Assembly (NCBI GenBank): GCA_016186945.1
Contig: JACPKR010000013.1
Span: 30,351 to 94,350, forward strand
Reading direction: 5' to 3'
DNA length: 64,000 bases
Source of the DNA: Deltaproteobacteria bacterium
Lineage (GTDB): Bacteria > Bdellovibrionota_B > Oligoflexia > Oligoflexales > Bog-1112
Part shown: one piece after another, positions 19,286-29,063 of the stretch
How the letters are laid out: each line of letters starts with the position of its first letter
Position numbering within the stretch: position 1 is the first letter of the stretch
Made by a program: the position numbers and the translations under genes
The notes under the pieces: model-generated
Databases searched by the model: none
What the model was told of the DNA's origin: nothing
Seen by the model: only the letters and a program-made list of their open reading frames with translations

Positions 19286-19708
19286 TTAAATCCATGGATC
19301 CAGATCTTTAACCAGCAAGCGCGTTTTCAGTGGTAACTTGGCAGCCGCTAGTTTCAAGGCTTCAACGGCTGTCTCCTTCTCGATGCCACCGATTTCATAG
19401 AGCACTCGACCTGGTCTCACTTTAGCAGCGTAGTGATCAACGGCACCTTTTCCAGATCCCATGCGCACCTCAGCGGGTTTCTTGGAGACGGGGGTATCGG
19501 GGAAAACCTTGATCCAAACCTGTCCGCCCCTCTTAGTCTTCCTAGTGAGGGCAATCCTACCTGCTTCGATCTGTCGGGCGGTAAGTCTGCCTGGCTCTAT
19601 GACCATCAACCCATATTCTCCAAAGGCGAGCCTGTTACCTCTGCCTGCCTGCCCTTTGATACGTCGTTTCTGTTGTTTCCTAAATTTCGATTTCTTCGGA
19701 GCTAACAT
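19286..19708 (-). CDS. rplP: 50S ribosomal protein L16
   Basis: L16 helps position the A-site tRNA. The 140-residue protein has [19 protein letters not shown], the [20 protein letters not shown] motif, [20 protein letters not shown] and [20 protein letters not shown] (overlapping pieces). Length and place are typical. Confidence 0.98.
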   Translation of the reverse strand: MLAPKKSKFRKQQKRRIKGQAGRGNRLAFGEYGLMVIEPGRLTARQIEAGRIALTRKTKRGGQVWIKVFPDTPVSKKPAEVRMGSGKGAVDHYAAKVRPGRVLYEIGGIEKETAVEALKLAAAKLPLKTRLLVKDLDPWI

Positions 19709-19727
19709 TCTCTTACCTTCCTATCAG

Positions 19728-20390
19728 TTAGCCTTGCGCGGCTACCCTTGGTCCCTTCTCCAGTATCTCGCCATGGAAAATCCAGACTTTTACTCCGATA
19801 ATTCCGTACGTTGTCAATGCCTCAGCGGTTGAATAGTCGATATCAGCTCGGAGTGTATGAAGGGGCACACGACCCTCCTTATATCTTTCTGTCCGAGACA
19901 TATCGGCTCCACCCAGGCGACCTGCGCACTGGACTTTCACTCCTTTTGCACCGGCTTTCATGGTACCGGAAATCGCTTTTTTCATTGCTCGTCGGAACGA
20001 TACACGTCGCTCAAGTTGCTGCTTGACGCTATCCGCTACCAATTGAGCGTCCAATTCTGGCTTTTTTACTTCGTAAACATTAAGGATCAACTCAGATGAT
20101 TTAATTTTGCAGCGTCGGACGAGTTCTTCCTTCAACGATTCTGCTCCGGCGCCTTTCTTTCCGATAATGATTCCGGGCCTGCTGCTATAAATGTTGACCT
20201 TTATATTCTTTGCAGCACGCTCGATATTGATCGTTGAGAGACCCGCAGCTCCAAACTTCTTGTTCACGTAGTCACGGATCGCAATGTCTTCGACAACGAA
20301 CTTTGCGTAGTTATGAGTTGCAAACCATTTAGAGGACCAGGTCTTTGTTATTCCCAGTCGAAAACAAATTGGATTAACCTTTTGTCCCAC
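19728..20390 (-). CDS. rpsC: 30S ribosomal protein S3
   Basis: S3 lines the mRNA entry channel. The 220-residue protein begins [20 protein letters not shown], has the KH motif [17 protein letters not shown] and the C-terminal domain with [19 protein letters not shown] and [16 protein letters not shown]. The C-terminus stops soon after this core, close to the family's usual size. Confidence 0.98.
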   Translation of the reverse strand: MGQKVNPICFRLGITKTWSSKWFATHNYAKFVVEDIAIRDYVNKKFGAAGLSTINIERAAKNIKVNIYSSRPGIIIGKKGAGAESLKEELVRRCKIKSSELILNVYEVKKPELDAQLVADSVKQQLERRVSFRRAMKKAISGTMKAGAKGVKVQCAGRLGGADMSRTERYKEGRVPLHTLRADIDYSTAEALTTYGIIGVKVWIFHGEILEKGPRVAAQG

Positions 20391-20404
20391 CTTGTATCCT
20401 TCCT

Positions 20405-20746
20405 TTATCGTAACTCGGATAATTCAACAGTTATGTGCGAGCTGCGTTTACGAACGGGAGCAGCCCTACCTTGCGCACGCGGAATATATCGTCGAAACAT
20501 TGGGCCTTCATCCACGCATGCTTTTGACACGATCAGATTGTCGACATCCACGGTAGCTTGTGCTGTCGCGTTACTTATGGCTGCTCGTATCATTTTTGCC
20601 ACTACGGGGGCCGTTTTCTTCTGTGTAAAGCGAAGGGTATCCAAGGCATCCTGGACGTGCTTTCCACGAATCAAATTGACGACGAGCCTTGCTTTCCGCG
20701 GAGAAACTCTGATTCCTTTTAAATACGATCTGTAATTATCTTCCAT
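20405..20746 (-). CDS. rplV: 50S ribosomal protein L22
   Basis: L22 lines the exit tunnel with a long beta hairpin. The 113-residue protein has [39 protein letters not shown] and the hairpin loop [20 protein letters not shown], followed by the final ITVELSE strand. Standard size and position. Confidence 0.98.
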   Translation of the reverse strand: MEDNYRSYLKGIRVSPRKARLVVNLIRGKHVQDALDTLRFTQKKTAPVVAKMIRAAISNATAQATVDVDNLIVSKACVDEGPMFRRYIPRAQGRAAPVRKRSSHITVELSELR

Positions 20747-20764
20747 TATTACACCTACGTGCTC

Positions 20765-21028
20765 TTAAAGTTTCTTGCCCTTAGCATGCCCTTTGAACGT
20801 CCTGGTTGGTGAAAATTCACCAAGTTTATGCCCAACCATATTTTCGGTAACATAAACAGGGATAAACTTTTTGCCATTGTGTACTGCAAAGGTCAAGCCT
20901 ACGAAATCAGGAAGGATCGTCGAGCGTCGGCTCCATGTCTTTACGGGCTTCTTATCTTTCTGCGCCCGCTCAGCCTTTCCGACCATGTAGCTATCCACAA
21001 AAGGACCTTTTTTAATCGAACGAGCCAC
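20765..21028 (-). CDS. rpsS: 30S ribosomal protein S19
   Basis: S19 lies in the small-subunit head near the A site. The 87-residue product starts [12 protein letters not shown], has [20 protein letters not shown] and ends with [15 protein letters not shown] followed by AKGKK. Conserved throughout. Confidence 0.98.
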   Translation of the reverse strand: MARSIKKGPFVDSYMVGKAERAQKDKKPVKTWSRRSTILPDFVGLTFAVHNGKKFIPVYVTENMVGHKLGEFSPTRTFKGHAKGKKL

Positions 21029-21038
21029 GAACTACCTC

Positions 21039-21860
21039 CTACTTCCTTCTCTTAATAATGTACTTATCAGTGCGTTTACTATTCCGTGTCTTATGCCCTT
21101 TGGTTGAAACCGCCCATGGAGTGACAGGATGACGTCCTCCTGACGTTTTACCTTCGCCACCACCATGTGGATGATCGACCGGGTTCATTGCCACCCCACG
21201 AACTGTGGGGCGAATGCCTCTGTGTCGGGACTTCCCCGCTTTTCCTATTTTCTGGTTGCTGTTATCCGGGTTGCTTACGACCCCGATACTGGCGATGCAG
21301 TTACTTGGCACTTTTCTCATCTCGCCTGATGGCATTTTCAGCTGAGTATAGGGGCCGATGCTTCCAGCGATTTGACAGTAGCTACCAGCTGACCTAGCAA
21401 TTTGCCCTCCTCGACCAGGCTGCAATTCGACGTTATGCACCATTGTTCCCACGGGGATATTTTTCAGAGGAAGAGAATTTCCTAACTTGATATCTGCATT
21501 TTCCGCCGCAACAACTTCGTCCCCTTTTTTCAAACCGTCGGGACAAATAATGTACTTGCGTTCTCCGTCTTTATACAACAAGCGGGCGATGAAAGCTGTG
21601 CGATTGGGATCATACTCGATATACTCAACCTGTGCGCCGATATCTTTCTTGTTACGTTTGAAATCCACAAGGCGATAGTGTTTCTTCGCGCCCCCACCTT
21701 GGTGACGAACGGTTATACGACCAAGATTGTTTCTCCCGCTCTTCCTTCGGCGAGATTTGGTCAGTGCCTTCAATGGTTCCACACGATCAAGGCCTGAGAA
21801 GTCGATCGTTGACATGCCTCGAAGGCCGGGAGATGTTGGTTTGTAGCTTTTGGTTCCCAT
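21039..21860 (-). CDS. rplB: 50S ribosomal protein L2
   Basis: L2 is a core protein of the peptidyl-transferase region and subunit association. The 273-residue protein has the RNA-binding and C-terminal domains intact, including [31 protein letters not shown] and the strictly conserved histidine-bearing [15 protein letters not shown]. Length matches the family. Confidence 0.99.
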   Translation of the reverse strand: MGTKSYKPTSPGLRGMSTIDFSGLDRVEPLKALTKSRRRKSGRNNLGRITVRHQGGGAKKHYRLVDFKRNKKDIGAQVEYIEYDPNRTAFIARLLYKDGERKYIICPDGLKKGDEVVAAENADIKLGNSLPLKNIPVGTMVHNVELQPGRGGQIARSAGSYCQIAGSIGPYTQLKMPSGEMRKVPSNCIASIGVVSNPDNSNQKIGKAGKSRHRGIRPTVRGVAMNPVDHPHGGGEGKTSGGRHPVTPWAVSTKGHKTRNSKRTDKYIIKRRK

Positions 21861-21878
21861 TGTGAGTTCTCTTACCTT

Positions 21879-22172
21879 TTATCTATCTTCGAAAACTTTA
21901 ATCTTCTGCCCGCTTTTCAACGTCACGATTGCTTTTTTCTTGGAAGGGAGTTGACTTACAACCATTCCCCGCCTGCGAGACTTTCCTCGCGTAACCATTG
22001 TGTTAATGGATACGACGTTCACCTCGAAGATTTTCTCAACTGCCTTTTTAACATCGATTTTCGATGCCTTATCATGTATGAGAAAAGTGTATTTCCTTCC
22101 TTCTTCTCTCTCACGTGCCGTCATACTCTTTTCAGAAAGCACTGGTTTGACTAATACGCTGTATGGGTTCAT
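21879..22172 (-). CDS. rplW: 50S ribosomal protein L23
   Basis: L23 sits at the tunnel exit and is the docking site for trigger factor and SRP. The 97-residue protein has VLVKPVLSEKSMTA, a KYTFLIHDKASKIDVKKAVE core, and TMVTRGKSRRRG. The start overlaps the rplD stop by four bases. Confidence 0.97.
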   Translation of the reverse strand: MNPYSVLVKPVLSEKSMTAREREEGRKYTFLIHDKASKIDVKKAVEKIFEVNVVSINTMVTRGKSRRRGMVVSQLPSKKKAIVTLKSGQKIKVFEDR

Positions 22173-22816
22173 GCGGATTTCCTCATCAATCGTTCTGCAA
22201 GAATTTGCAGTGCTTTTTCGCTCAGAATCAGCGTCTCAAAACGGAGAACGTCTTCTGCATTGACCGTTTGAGGAGAAATTAGGTCTAGACCCTTAATGTT
22301 TCGCGCTGACTTGAATAGAAAGTCTCCTTTGCCATCATCGGACAGCAGCACTTTCTCTGGTGCTTCCAGAGAGCGCATGATTGTAAGTACGTTTTTTGTC
22401 TTGTAGGAGTCGATCCTAAAGTCGTCGACGATTATGAATTTCTTGTTTCGCACTTTGTCACTCAAGGCAATTTTCAGTGCGAGTGTTTTTACTTTCTTGC
22501 TTGTCCGCTCTGTATAACGTCGGGGTTGAGGACCGTGCAGAGTAGCTCCTCCGGGCATCAATGGAGAGCGGTTGGAGCCTTGCCGAGCATTACCGGTACC
22601 TTTTTGCTTGAAAGGCTTTTTACCACCACCGGAGACCATAGAGCGGGTTTTTGTCGCGTGAGTCCCTTGGCGTCGATTGGCTCGGTATGCTTTTACTACC
22701 GAGTGCAGGACAGGCTCGTTCATTTCGACACCGAACACTTCTTCGGGAAGTTCAAGTGTCTTAACTTGATTTCCTTTATGATCAAGGACGTTCCAGTTCA
22801 TAGGTGTCATCCTCAC
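22169..22816 (-). CDS. rplD: 50S ribosomal protein L4
   Basis: L4 has a loop that reaches into the exit tunnel. In some bacteria it also represses the S10 operon. The 215-residue protein shows AYRANRRQGTHATKTRSMVS, GGGKKPFKQKGTGNARQGS and the globular parts with ALSDKVRNKKFIIVDDF. It overlaps rplC by four bases and rplW by four bases. Whether it autoregulates here cannot be told from sequence alone. Confidence 0.98.
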   Translation of the reverse strand: MRMTPMNWNVLDHKGNQVKTLELPEEVFGVEMNEPVLHSVVKAYRANRRQGTHATKTRSMVSGGGKKPFKQKGTGNARQGSNRSPLMPGGATLHGPQPRRYTERTSKKVKTLALKIALSDKVRNKKFIIVDDFRIDSYKTKNVLTIMRSLEAPEKVLLSDDGKGDFLFKSARNIKGLDLISPQTVNAEDVLRFETLILSEKALQILAERLMRKSA

Positions 22817-23472
22817 TTACTTGCCTTAGCTTTGGTTTCTGTAGAGCGGACTTCGAGAAGTCCTTCTCTGTGCCCTGGCACGGAACCATGCAAAGCGATT
22901 ATGTTGTTTTCGAGATCGATATCGACGACTTTCAGATTTCGGACTGTACGAGCATCAACGCCCAAATGTCCTGGCATTTTCTTATTTTTGTAAACTTTAC
23001 CAGGGGTGGCTCGTTGTCCGATGGATCCTGTTCGGCGATGGTACATGGAACCGTGGCTCATGTTACCGATCTTCTTATGCCATCTTTTGATAGCGCCTTG
23101 GAACCCGCGTCCTTTTGTAATCCCGGTCACATCGACGAAGCCCACATCCTTCAGCATTTCTGCCGTTAGTGTCTGGCCCAATTCGGGAGCGGTTCCATCA
23201 AGAGCGCGAAACTCTCTAAACTTGGAGTAGTTCTCAGTAACCCCAATTTTTCGTAGCCGTCCGATTTCTGGTTTATTTAAATTCTTCTCGGCCTTTGCAA
23301 CGTAGCCGATCTGGTATCCGAGGTAACCGTCTTTTTCAACAGTCAGGAGTTTTGTTACTTTTTGATCGGGAATCTGCAAGAGTGTGACTGGAATGACATT
23401 GCCTTCGGCGTCGACCATACGAGTCATGCCAACCTTCTTAGCTATAAGTCCCTTCTCTCGAATTTTTGCCAT
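22813..23472 (-). CDS. rplC: 50S ribosomal protein L3
   Basis: L3 is an early assembly protein near the peptidyl-transferase centre. The 219-residue protein has GLIAKKVGMTRMVDAEGNVI, DVTGITKGRGFQGAIKRW, the methyl-acceptor-type region HGSMYHRRTGSIGQRATPGK and KKMPGHLG. It follows rpsJ by 47 bases and overlaps rplD. Confidence 0.98.
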   Translation of the reverse strand: MAKIREKGLIAKKVGMTRMVDAEGNVIPVTLLQIPDQKVTKLLTVEKDGYLGYQIGYVAKAEKNLNKPEIGRLRKIGVTENYSKFREFRALDGTAPELGQTLTAEMLKDVGFVDVTGITKGRGFQGAIKRWHKKIGNMSHGSMYHRRTGSIGQRATPGKVYKNKKMPGHLGVDARTVRNLKVVDIDLENNIIALHGSVPGHREGLLEVRSTETKAKASK

Positions 23473-23519
23473 TAGTAAGTCCGTTTTTCTAAATTGTCAT
23501 TTAATACAACAACTTATTG

Positions 23520-23834
23520 TCAATAAAGTTTAATTTCAACATCAACACCGGATGCCAGATCAAGCTTCATAAGAGCATCAATGGTTTGCTGTTTCGCATC
23601 GAGGATATCGATGAGTCGTTTGTGGGTACGAACCTCAAATTGGTCTCGCGACTTTTTATCGACGTGTGGGCTGCGCAAAACAGTATACCGATTAATTTCC
23701 GTGGGAAGGGGGATTGGGCCGGCGATGCGCGCGCCTGTCCTTCGAGCGCGTTCTGCAATCTCAGCGGTGGATTGGTCAATCAAGCGATGGTCGTAACCTC
23801 TGAGCTTGATTCTGATCTTTTGATTATCCATCAT
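23520..23834 (-). CDS. rpsJ: 30S ribosomal protein S10
   Basis: S10 (NusE) works in the small-subunit head and in antitermination with NusB. The open frame reaches a TTG at 23858, but the ATG at 23834 gives the usual 104-residue protein ([20 protein letters not shown]) and has AGGAAAG eight bases upstream. Visible motifs are [15 protein letters not shown] and the conserved [12 protein letters not shown]. It is the first gene of the cluster; no tuf, fusA or rpsL gene precedes it. Confidence 0.95.
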   Translation of the reverse strand: MMDNQKIRIKLRGYDHRLIDQSTAEIAERARRTGARIAGPIPLPTEINRYTVLRSPHVDKKSRDQFEVRTHKRLIDILDAKQQTIDALMKLDLASGVDVEIKLY

Positions 23835-24014
23835 GGCGCTTTCCTGTTTCGCAGTCAATATTCACAGAGTCTCGCCCCCCTTTGGGGTAAGACTTAGTTT
23901 GCTCATTTTTTGTTGAAAAGAAGATAGGTAAGCAAGCTTCCAATGGCGCAGCATTAACGGCATTGGCGTGCCTTTTTTTAATGGCATGCATACCCTACCT
24001 CGATGAGTGGGGAG

Positions 24015-24043
24015 ATTTAAATTGAATCTCGGTACTTCGTCAA
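24015..24043 (-). promoter_or_regulatory. Probable sigma-70-type promoter of the ribosomal cluster
   Basis: On the minus strand TTGACG (24038-24043) and TTAAAT (24015-24020) are 17 bases apart, close to the consensus hexamers and ideal spacing. It points toward rpsJ, leaving a leader of about 180 bases. That leader contains small GC hairpins such as CCCC/GGGG near 23876-23888 and could carry regulation. Confidence 0.55.
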
Positions 24044-24110
24044 CTATATTTTTCTTTAGAAACACCGCGTAAGCTGCTTAATGAGAACGGCAGAGAAAAA
24101 GGGGACTAGC

Positions 24111-24554
24111 ATGGCGGAAATTCGATTAAGCCGCGGGATTTTTATCCTCGCTCATTTGGGCCTTTTGGCCATAGGAGCTTGCTCGCAAAAAGAGGCAACT
24201 GTCACGGACATTTTAGAGGTAGAAGAGCAGGAGAATGGGCCTACCTTTGAAGACGTTCTTGGGGATGAGGCACTGGATTTGAATGAAGACCTGTGGAAAG
24301 AGGAAGAAAGCTTGGAGAAGGCGGCTCTACTCGCATCGCAAGCAGTCTTGGAAGTGTCAGAAGGCGGGGGTCAGCGTTTTAGGGTCGCCGCTTCAAGCCT
24401 AAACGTACGTAAAGGACCCGGTTTGAAATTTCCAACTGTTGATAAGATGGAAGAGGGCACCGTCGTTGATGTCTCTCGGATCCAAGAGGAGTGGGCTAGG
24501 GTGGGCGAAGGAAAGTGGGTTGCCATGAGGTTTCTTAATCTTATCGCTCCCTAG
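24111..24554 (+). CDS. Lipoprotein with bacterial SH3 domain
   Basis: The ATG at 24111 is preferred over the one at 24081 because it gives a normal lipoprotein signal (RGIFILAHLGLLAIGAC, lipobox IGAC) and follows an AGGGG element. The mature protein has an acidic segment of about 60 residues (EVEEQENG, EDLWKEEES). A C-terminal SH3b-like domain follows with SSLNVRKGPGLKFPTVDKM and WARVGEGKWVAMRFL. Such domains usually bind cell-wall peptides. The total is 147 residues. It is divergent from the ribosomal cluster and upstream of the sulfatase operon. Its specific role is unknown. Confidence 0.8.
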   Translation: MAEIRLSRGIFILAHLGLLAIGACSQKEATVTDILEVEEQENGPTFEDVLGDEALDLNEDLWKEEESLEKAALLASQAVLEVSEGGGQRFRVAASSLNVRKGPGLKFPTVDKMEEGTVVDVSRIQEEWARVGEGKWVAMRFLNLIAP

Positions 24555-24601
24555 TCCAAGGTTGATGCAAAGTCATGGTGACTTGTACGAGACGATATTG
24601 T

Positions 24602-24644
24602 GAGACTGGATTGCTTCGTCGGGCTTCGCTTCTCGCAATGACAA
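24602..24644. repeat. Short intergenic repeat-like sequence
   Basis: The segment with ATTGCTTCGTC...CTCGCAATGAC has terminal ATTGC and GCAAT arms. Sequences of this kind are common as dispersed intergenic repeats in several bacterial genomes (general knowledge). Only one copy is seen here, so the call is tentative. Confidence 0.4.
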
Positions 24645-24666
24645 CGCGGAAAGATCAAGCATAGCA

Positions 24667-26694
24667 ATGGTACAAGATTCTCCCGGTAAAATCGCAGCAT
24701 GGGCTCTTTTGCTGACTTTGAGTGTAAGTGTTGCTCAACTGGCCTTTTCTGGTGGTGGTAATTTTTTTGGGGTGGACAGCAGCGTTCTGGTAGCGGAAAT
24801 CCTCCGTCTCTACCCTCTCGTTGCTGCAGAGGAGGCTTTCAAGCTGTTAGCGATTGTTTTTGTTCTTTTTTTCGTCCTTGTGGGCGCTACACTTTTCGCG
24901 TCCCGCAACTTGATGGGAAGGTCATTGTTTTTTAGTCTCGCGGTTCTTGCTTACCTTTTTTCCCTTGCTGGGTCGGTGCTGAGGTACCCTGCTCTCTACG
25001 TTGAGTTTCTTGATGAGGGGTTCCAGGAAAAACTATTCCATGCTTCTCGATTCTTAAGTCCGAACATACTAGATTTTCTTGCTTCTCTGCTTATAGGAGG
25101 GCTGGCCTTATACCTCGTGTCACGACTGAAGCGAAGAAAGCTGGTGTTTAGTGGCGTAGGCATTGTAATTGCTATCCTTCTATTTTCGAGCGCGTACGGC
25201 TTCATCATGAGACGGAGCAGCGCCAGTGCAAGCACGGAAGCAAGCCCTAATGTCCTTATCATAGGTATTGATTCTCTGCGTACTGATCGCGTCCTTTTTC
25301 AAATCATGCCCGAGTTGTTCTCTCTCAAAATGGACCCTCTTACTGTAGTGGGAGAGGATCATATTGTTGGTGTACCGCGCACATTTCCTTCATGGGTCGA
25401 GCTAGTGCAAGGGCGGTATGCTTCACAGACGGGTGTTCGCCATATGTTCCCGGACTTGGTGAGGCAGAGGGCTTTCTATCCGGGTCTAGTGAGTGAGTTG
25501 AGCAGTCTTGGTTACCGTACCTCTGTTGTCTCAGATTTTGCGGGTGATATATTTCCTCGCTTCAAGGCGGGGTTTCAGGACATTGACGCTCCGAATTTTG
25601 ACCTACGGACTCTCATAAAAAAGAGTGTTGATGAGGCCTTCCCTCTTTTTCTTCCTTTCGTGGCGAACCGATTGACGGCCCCTCTGTTTACGCACTTTCT
25701 CGAAAATCCGAGTTTCAGCGACCCGGACTTGCTTGTTGACAAGGCGATAGCTCGTTTGAAGGCTGACGGCCCCTTTTTCCTGAGTGTCTTTTTCTCGACT
25801 GCTCATTTTCCCTACGCAGCTCCCTGGCCGTGGTATTCGGCATACAGTCTAGATACTTACAGCGGGCCCTACTTTTTCAAGAAGGACCCCGATCTGGGCG
25901 CGAGTCAACTCAGCGAGGGTGACATTGAGCAAATTCGCTCCCTTTACTCCGGTTCCCTCTCTGCGGTCGATCAGTCGCTGGGACGACTGTTTAGTTTCCT
26001 GAAAAGTTCCGGAGTGTGGGAGCATACGATCGTCGTTGTTACGGCGGATCATGGGGAGGATCTGTTTGAATTCGACAACATCCAGGGTCATGGGGACCAC
26101 TTGCGGGGTGAAAATGTGTTGAAGGTTCCCCTTCTTATAAAGTTGACAGACAAGTTAAAGCCCGCACAAAAACGGCTTAGCTTCACAAGCAGGGTGATTG
26201 ATGTGGCGCCAACTCTTCTTGGCTTCTTCAAACGCGCTCTGCCGACGGCTCAGGGAACTGACCTTGGCCCATGGATATTGGGAGAAAAGGTAGGGGTTCC
26301 TGCTCAATCTGCCTATTCGGAAACGGGCATTTGGTTTACTCGCAATGGCGGGGCTTTCTTCCAAAGAGAGCGGCTGGACTACCCTAACCTTTCAGGTCTT
26401 TTAAATGTGGATCCAGGGCGTTCCGGTTCTATCGTCATGAGTCCGGACTATGAAAAATTGATAATTGCGGCGAAACATAGGAGTTTGACAAAGGCACGTT
26501 ATAAAATGATCTACACGCCGACGGCTAAAGGAGCTTTTTTCAGGCTTTATGATCGCGAGTTGGATCCCCAGAATCGGAAGGATTTGGCGGATGAGCTGCC
26601 GGACGTCTTCGCCTCGATGAAGGGGGAGCTAATGGAACTTATCCTCAGCATGGATCGAGTCTCATTCGTGGAAGACTATGTGGTGCCTTTATGA
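24667..26694 (+). CDS. Membrane-anchored sulfatase/phosphotransferase-family enzyme 1
   Basis: This 675-residue protein has about five hydrophobic segments in its first 185 residues. A large extracytoplasmic domain of the sulfatase (alkaline phosphatase) superfamily follows. Marks are NVLIIGIDSLRTDRV at about 195, PRTFPSWVELVQGRYAS with a probable Thr/Ser nucleophile in place of the Cys of true sulfatases, VVTADHGEDLFEF and the metal-ligand region GHGDHLRGENV. The layout (membrane helices plus periplasmic catalytic domain) resembles lipoteichoic-acid-synthase or phosphoethanolamine/phosphoglycerol transferases. Substrate is unknown. Its stop overlaps the next start by four bases (ATGA). Confidence 0.8.
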   Translation: MVQDSPGKIAAWALLLTLSVSVAQLAFSGGGNFFGVDSSVLVAEILRLYPLVAAEEAFKLLAIVFVLFFVLVGATLFASRNLMGRSLFFSLAVLAYLFSLAGSVLRYPALYVEFLDEGFQEKLFHASRFLSPNILDFLASLLIGGLALYLVSRLKRRKLVFSGVGIVIAILLFSSAYGFIMRRSSASASTEASPNVLIIGIDSLRTDRVLFQIMPELFSLKMDPLTVVGEDHIVGVPRTFPSWVELVQGRYASQTGVRHMFPDLVRQRAFYPGLVSELSSLGYRTSVVSDFAGDIFPRFKAGFQDIDAPNFDLRTLIKKSVDEAFPLFLPFVANRLTAPLFTHFLENPSFSDPDLLVDKAIARLKADGPFFLSVFFSTAHFPYAAPWPWYSAYSLDTYSGPYFFKKDPDLGASQLSEGDIEQIRSLYSGSLSAVDQSLGRLFSFLKSSGVWEHTIVVVTADHGEDLFEFDNIQGHGDHLRGENVLKVPLLIKLTDKLKPAQKRLSFTSRVIDVAPTLLGFFKRALPTAQGTDLGPWILGEKVGVPAQSAYSETGIWFTRNGGAFFQRERLDYPNLSGLLNVDPGRSGSIVMSPDYEKLIIAAKHRSLTKARYKMIYTPTAKGAFFRLYDRELDPQNRKDLADELPDVFASMKGELMELILSMDRVSFVEDYVVPL

Positions 26695-29063
26695 GGTCGC
26701 TCGTGCGAAATGTTTCCCTGTTCGTGTCGGCTCTGCTCCTCGTTTTTGCGCTGACGTACATCCTTCTCGTTTACCCCAATGACAGGCGCATCAGCTTTCC
26801 GTCGGAGACTTTGCCTCCCCTGCAACGTTTCAGAACAAAGATCTCATCACTTTTCACAGACAAGATCGCTTATGAGTTGACTCTCTCTCTGGAGGCGTAC
26901 CGTAAGAAGCTTGAGACTTTCGCCAACAGTTATGGCAATCATATAAGTTGGCACTCGCTACGCTTCCGCCATCCATTGCAACTTTACATTGCGGCAGGTT
27001 CCCACCCGCACCTGATCGAAGGTCGGGATGCCATTTTTCTTCCTTCCAAGGAGATTTTGACGATCCATCCAGCTTTGCAAGGGGACGTCATGGTGGAATT
27101 TGCAAGTGTTTCCCCCAAGGCAGATGCCGTCCTTACAGTCGGGCATGGAGGCAGAGTTCGGGAGTTTAGGCTTCCTAAGGTTCCTGAGCTGGAAGATACG
27201 GAGTCCCTTCTTTATAGAGCCGTTACCCGCTATTTGTTCCCGGACAGAAAACCTCATACTGGGGTTTGGCAGACTCACAATTTAGAACTAAGTTTGGAAA
27301 AGGGAGACAGCCTTAGGTTTTCATGCCAGTCGGACGAGGATTCATGTTTTCTGGGGGACATCCGCTTCATGTCCCAGACGACAAACAGGCACCCTCAGGG
27401 CGTTGTGCTCATACTTCTGGATACCTTTCGTTACGACGCGATAGCCGGCAAAAATTCGGAGTTTCTTGGGCAGACACAGTCCCACAGCCTCGACTTTGTG
27501 AACGCAGTGGGAGCGGGCAACATGACCTCGATCTCTACGAACGCACTTCTTTCGTGTCAGAAGCCTGCCGATTTAGAAGGCGTTGCTTTTTCCTATGGCA
27601 TTTCGAATGGTGATCAGGAAAGTTTTTACAAGAAGGGAAGAGCCTCTTTCCCCGAACTTCTCCGTCGCAACGGGATTAAAACCGCAGCCATTGGAAATAT
27701 CTCGATCATCTCAGACATACTCGGCATCGGTGTTGACCACGGGTTTGACGACCAGTTCGCAATTGAAACGGAAGGCTACGACACCGCGCAAATCACACGA
27801 GCGGCCCAACACTGGTTGGGGCAAAATGGAGACCAACCCTTTCTCCTCTATTTGCATTACAACAGCCCGCATGGTCCCTACCGCGCACCTTTACGGGACG
27901 TTTTGGCAACGTTCAACGCTTGGACTTCCCTGTCATCGTTAAGAAACATGATGCTCGATCTATATCAAGCGGAAGTCCGATACGTGGATCGATATGTTGA
28001 GAAAATATTTGAAACCCTAGACGAGTTAGGTCTTAGAGAACACACGACTGTGATCATTACATCAGATCATGGAGATCATCACGAAATTCGCTCTTTTTCC
28101 GACAATCAGGCAGGTCCTCCGTACGTAGGAAGCACCTTCGATCATGGGGAAACGCTATACAACGATGAAATCCATGTGCCGTTATTCATAAACACCCCCC
28201 AAGATCGGACCCACAGAATCGTTTCAACCTATGTTTCAAGCCTGGATATTGGACCTACCATATTAGACATGTTTGATATCGTCACCCCCTCGTGGTGTGC
28301 GGGAACCTCTCTTATCGCAACGGATGAGGAGGGTTTGAAAGAGCGAGTCGTGGCGTCTGAAGGTTTTAACCAGAGAGCGATATTTTACGACAGTAAATTT
28401 AAGTACATCAAGACTTACGCAAGTTCAAAGCGCAGCCTTGTGACCCCCTCTGGGTATTGGCGAGAGAGTGCGGAAATTTTTGCAGAGGAGCAGCTTTTCG
28501 ACATCGAGAAGGACCCCCAAGAACAATTCAACCTCCTGAGAAGTGATCTTGCGACATTCACCCTCATGAGAGACTTCTTTCATGACTACTACGGGATCAC
28601 TGAGCAATGGGACTTGCTTGTCGACTCTTTACGGACTGAGCCTGTCGAAATTCTTTTTGCGCCAGAAGACAAGCACAAGCTTTTCTGGAACGACAGTTTT
28701 TCGGAAAGCCCTGCCGGAGTGGTCTTTAAAGCGGAGGGCGAACAGCGTGTACGCATTTCCTTCCGAGAGGCTCCTCAGTCGTTACCTCAAGTGATGGTAG
28801 GGGGAAATTCCTTGGAAGTGACTTACACCTCCTACAGGCTGCCGCTCACTCTGCCTTTTTCTGAACTGCCTTTGGAAAGCGGCTTAAATCTGGACGGGCT
28901 TCCTCTCAGTGTGAAGGACGCGGCGTTTTTCGTAAGGGCCTCGAAAGATCCGCTGAAAGTGAGAAAAATCGTGATTGGCAACCCTCAATTCGAAAGACTC
29001 TTTCGTGAATGGGGATATCTCAACGATAATAATGGGGGCTATGTTCACGCGGAAACAAATTGA
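26691..29063 (+). CDS. Membrane-anchored sulfatase-family enzyme 2
   Basis: A single N-terminal membrane helix (about residues 7-28) anchors a 790-residue protein. After about 200 residues of unrecognised sequence comes a sulfatase/alkaline-phosphatase-superfamily domain: GVVLILLDTFRYDAIAGK near 235, a possible nucleophile in GAGNMTSISTNALLSC, YLHYNSPHGPYRAP, VIITSDHGDHHEI and FDHGETLYNDEIHVPLF. About 170 extra residues follow the domain. It is paired with a distinct paralogue directly upstream, suggesting two steps on one envelope polymer. Substrate and products cannot be read from sequence. Confidence 0.78.
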   Translation: MRSLVRNVSLFVSALLLVFALTYILLVYPNDRRISFPSETLPPLQRFRTKISSLFTDKIAYELTLSLEAYRKKLETFANSYGNHISWHSLRFRHPLQLYIAAGSHPHLIEGRDAIFLPSKEILTIHPALQGDVMVEFASVSPKADAVLTVGHGGRVREFRLPKVPELEDTESLLYRAVTRYLFPDRKPHTGVWQTHNLELSLEKGDSLRFSCQSDEDSCFLGDIRFMSQTTNRHPQGVVLILLDTFRYDAIAGKNSEFLGQTQSHSLDFVNAVGAGNMTSISTNALLSCQKPADLEGVAFSYGISNGDQESFYKKGRASFPELLRRNGIKTAAIGNISIISDILGIGVDHGFDDQFAIETEGYDTAQITRAAQHWLGQNGDQPFLLYLHYNSPHGPYRAPLRDVLATFNAWTSLSSLRNMMLDLYQAEVRYVDRYVEKIFETLDELGLREHTTVIITSDHGDHHEIRSFSDNQAGPPYVGSTFDHGETLYNDEIHVPLFINTPQDRTHRIVSTYVSSLDIGPTILDMFDIVTPSWCAGTSLIATDEEGLKERVVASEGFNQRAIFYDSKFKYIKTYASSKRSLVTPSGYWRESAEIFAEEQLFDIEKDPQEQFNLLRSDLATFTLMRDFFHDYYGITEQWDLLVDSLRTEPVEILFAPEDKHKLFWNDSFSESPAGVVFKAEGEQRVRISFREAPQSLPQVMVGGNSLEVTYTSYRLPLTLPFSELPLESGLNLDGLPLSVKDAAFFVRASKDPLKVRKIVIGNPQFERLFREWGYLNDNNGGYVHAETN

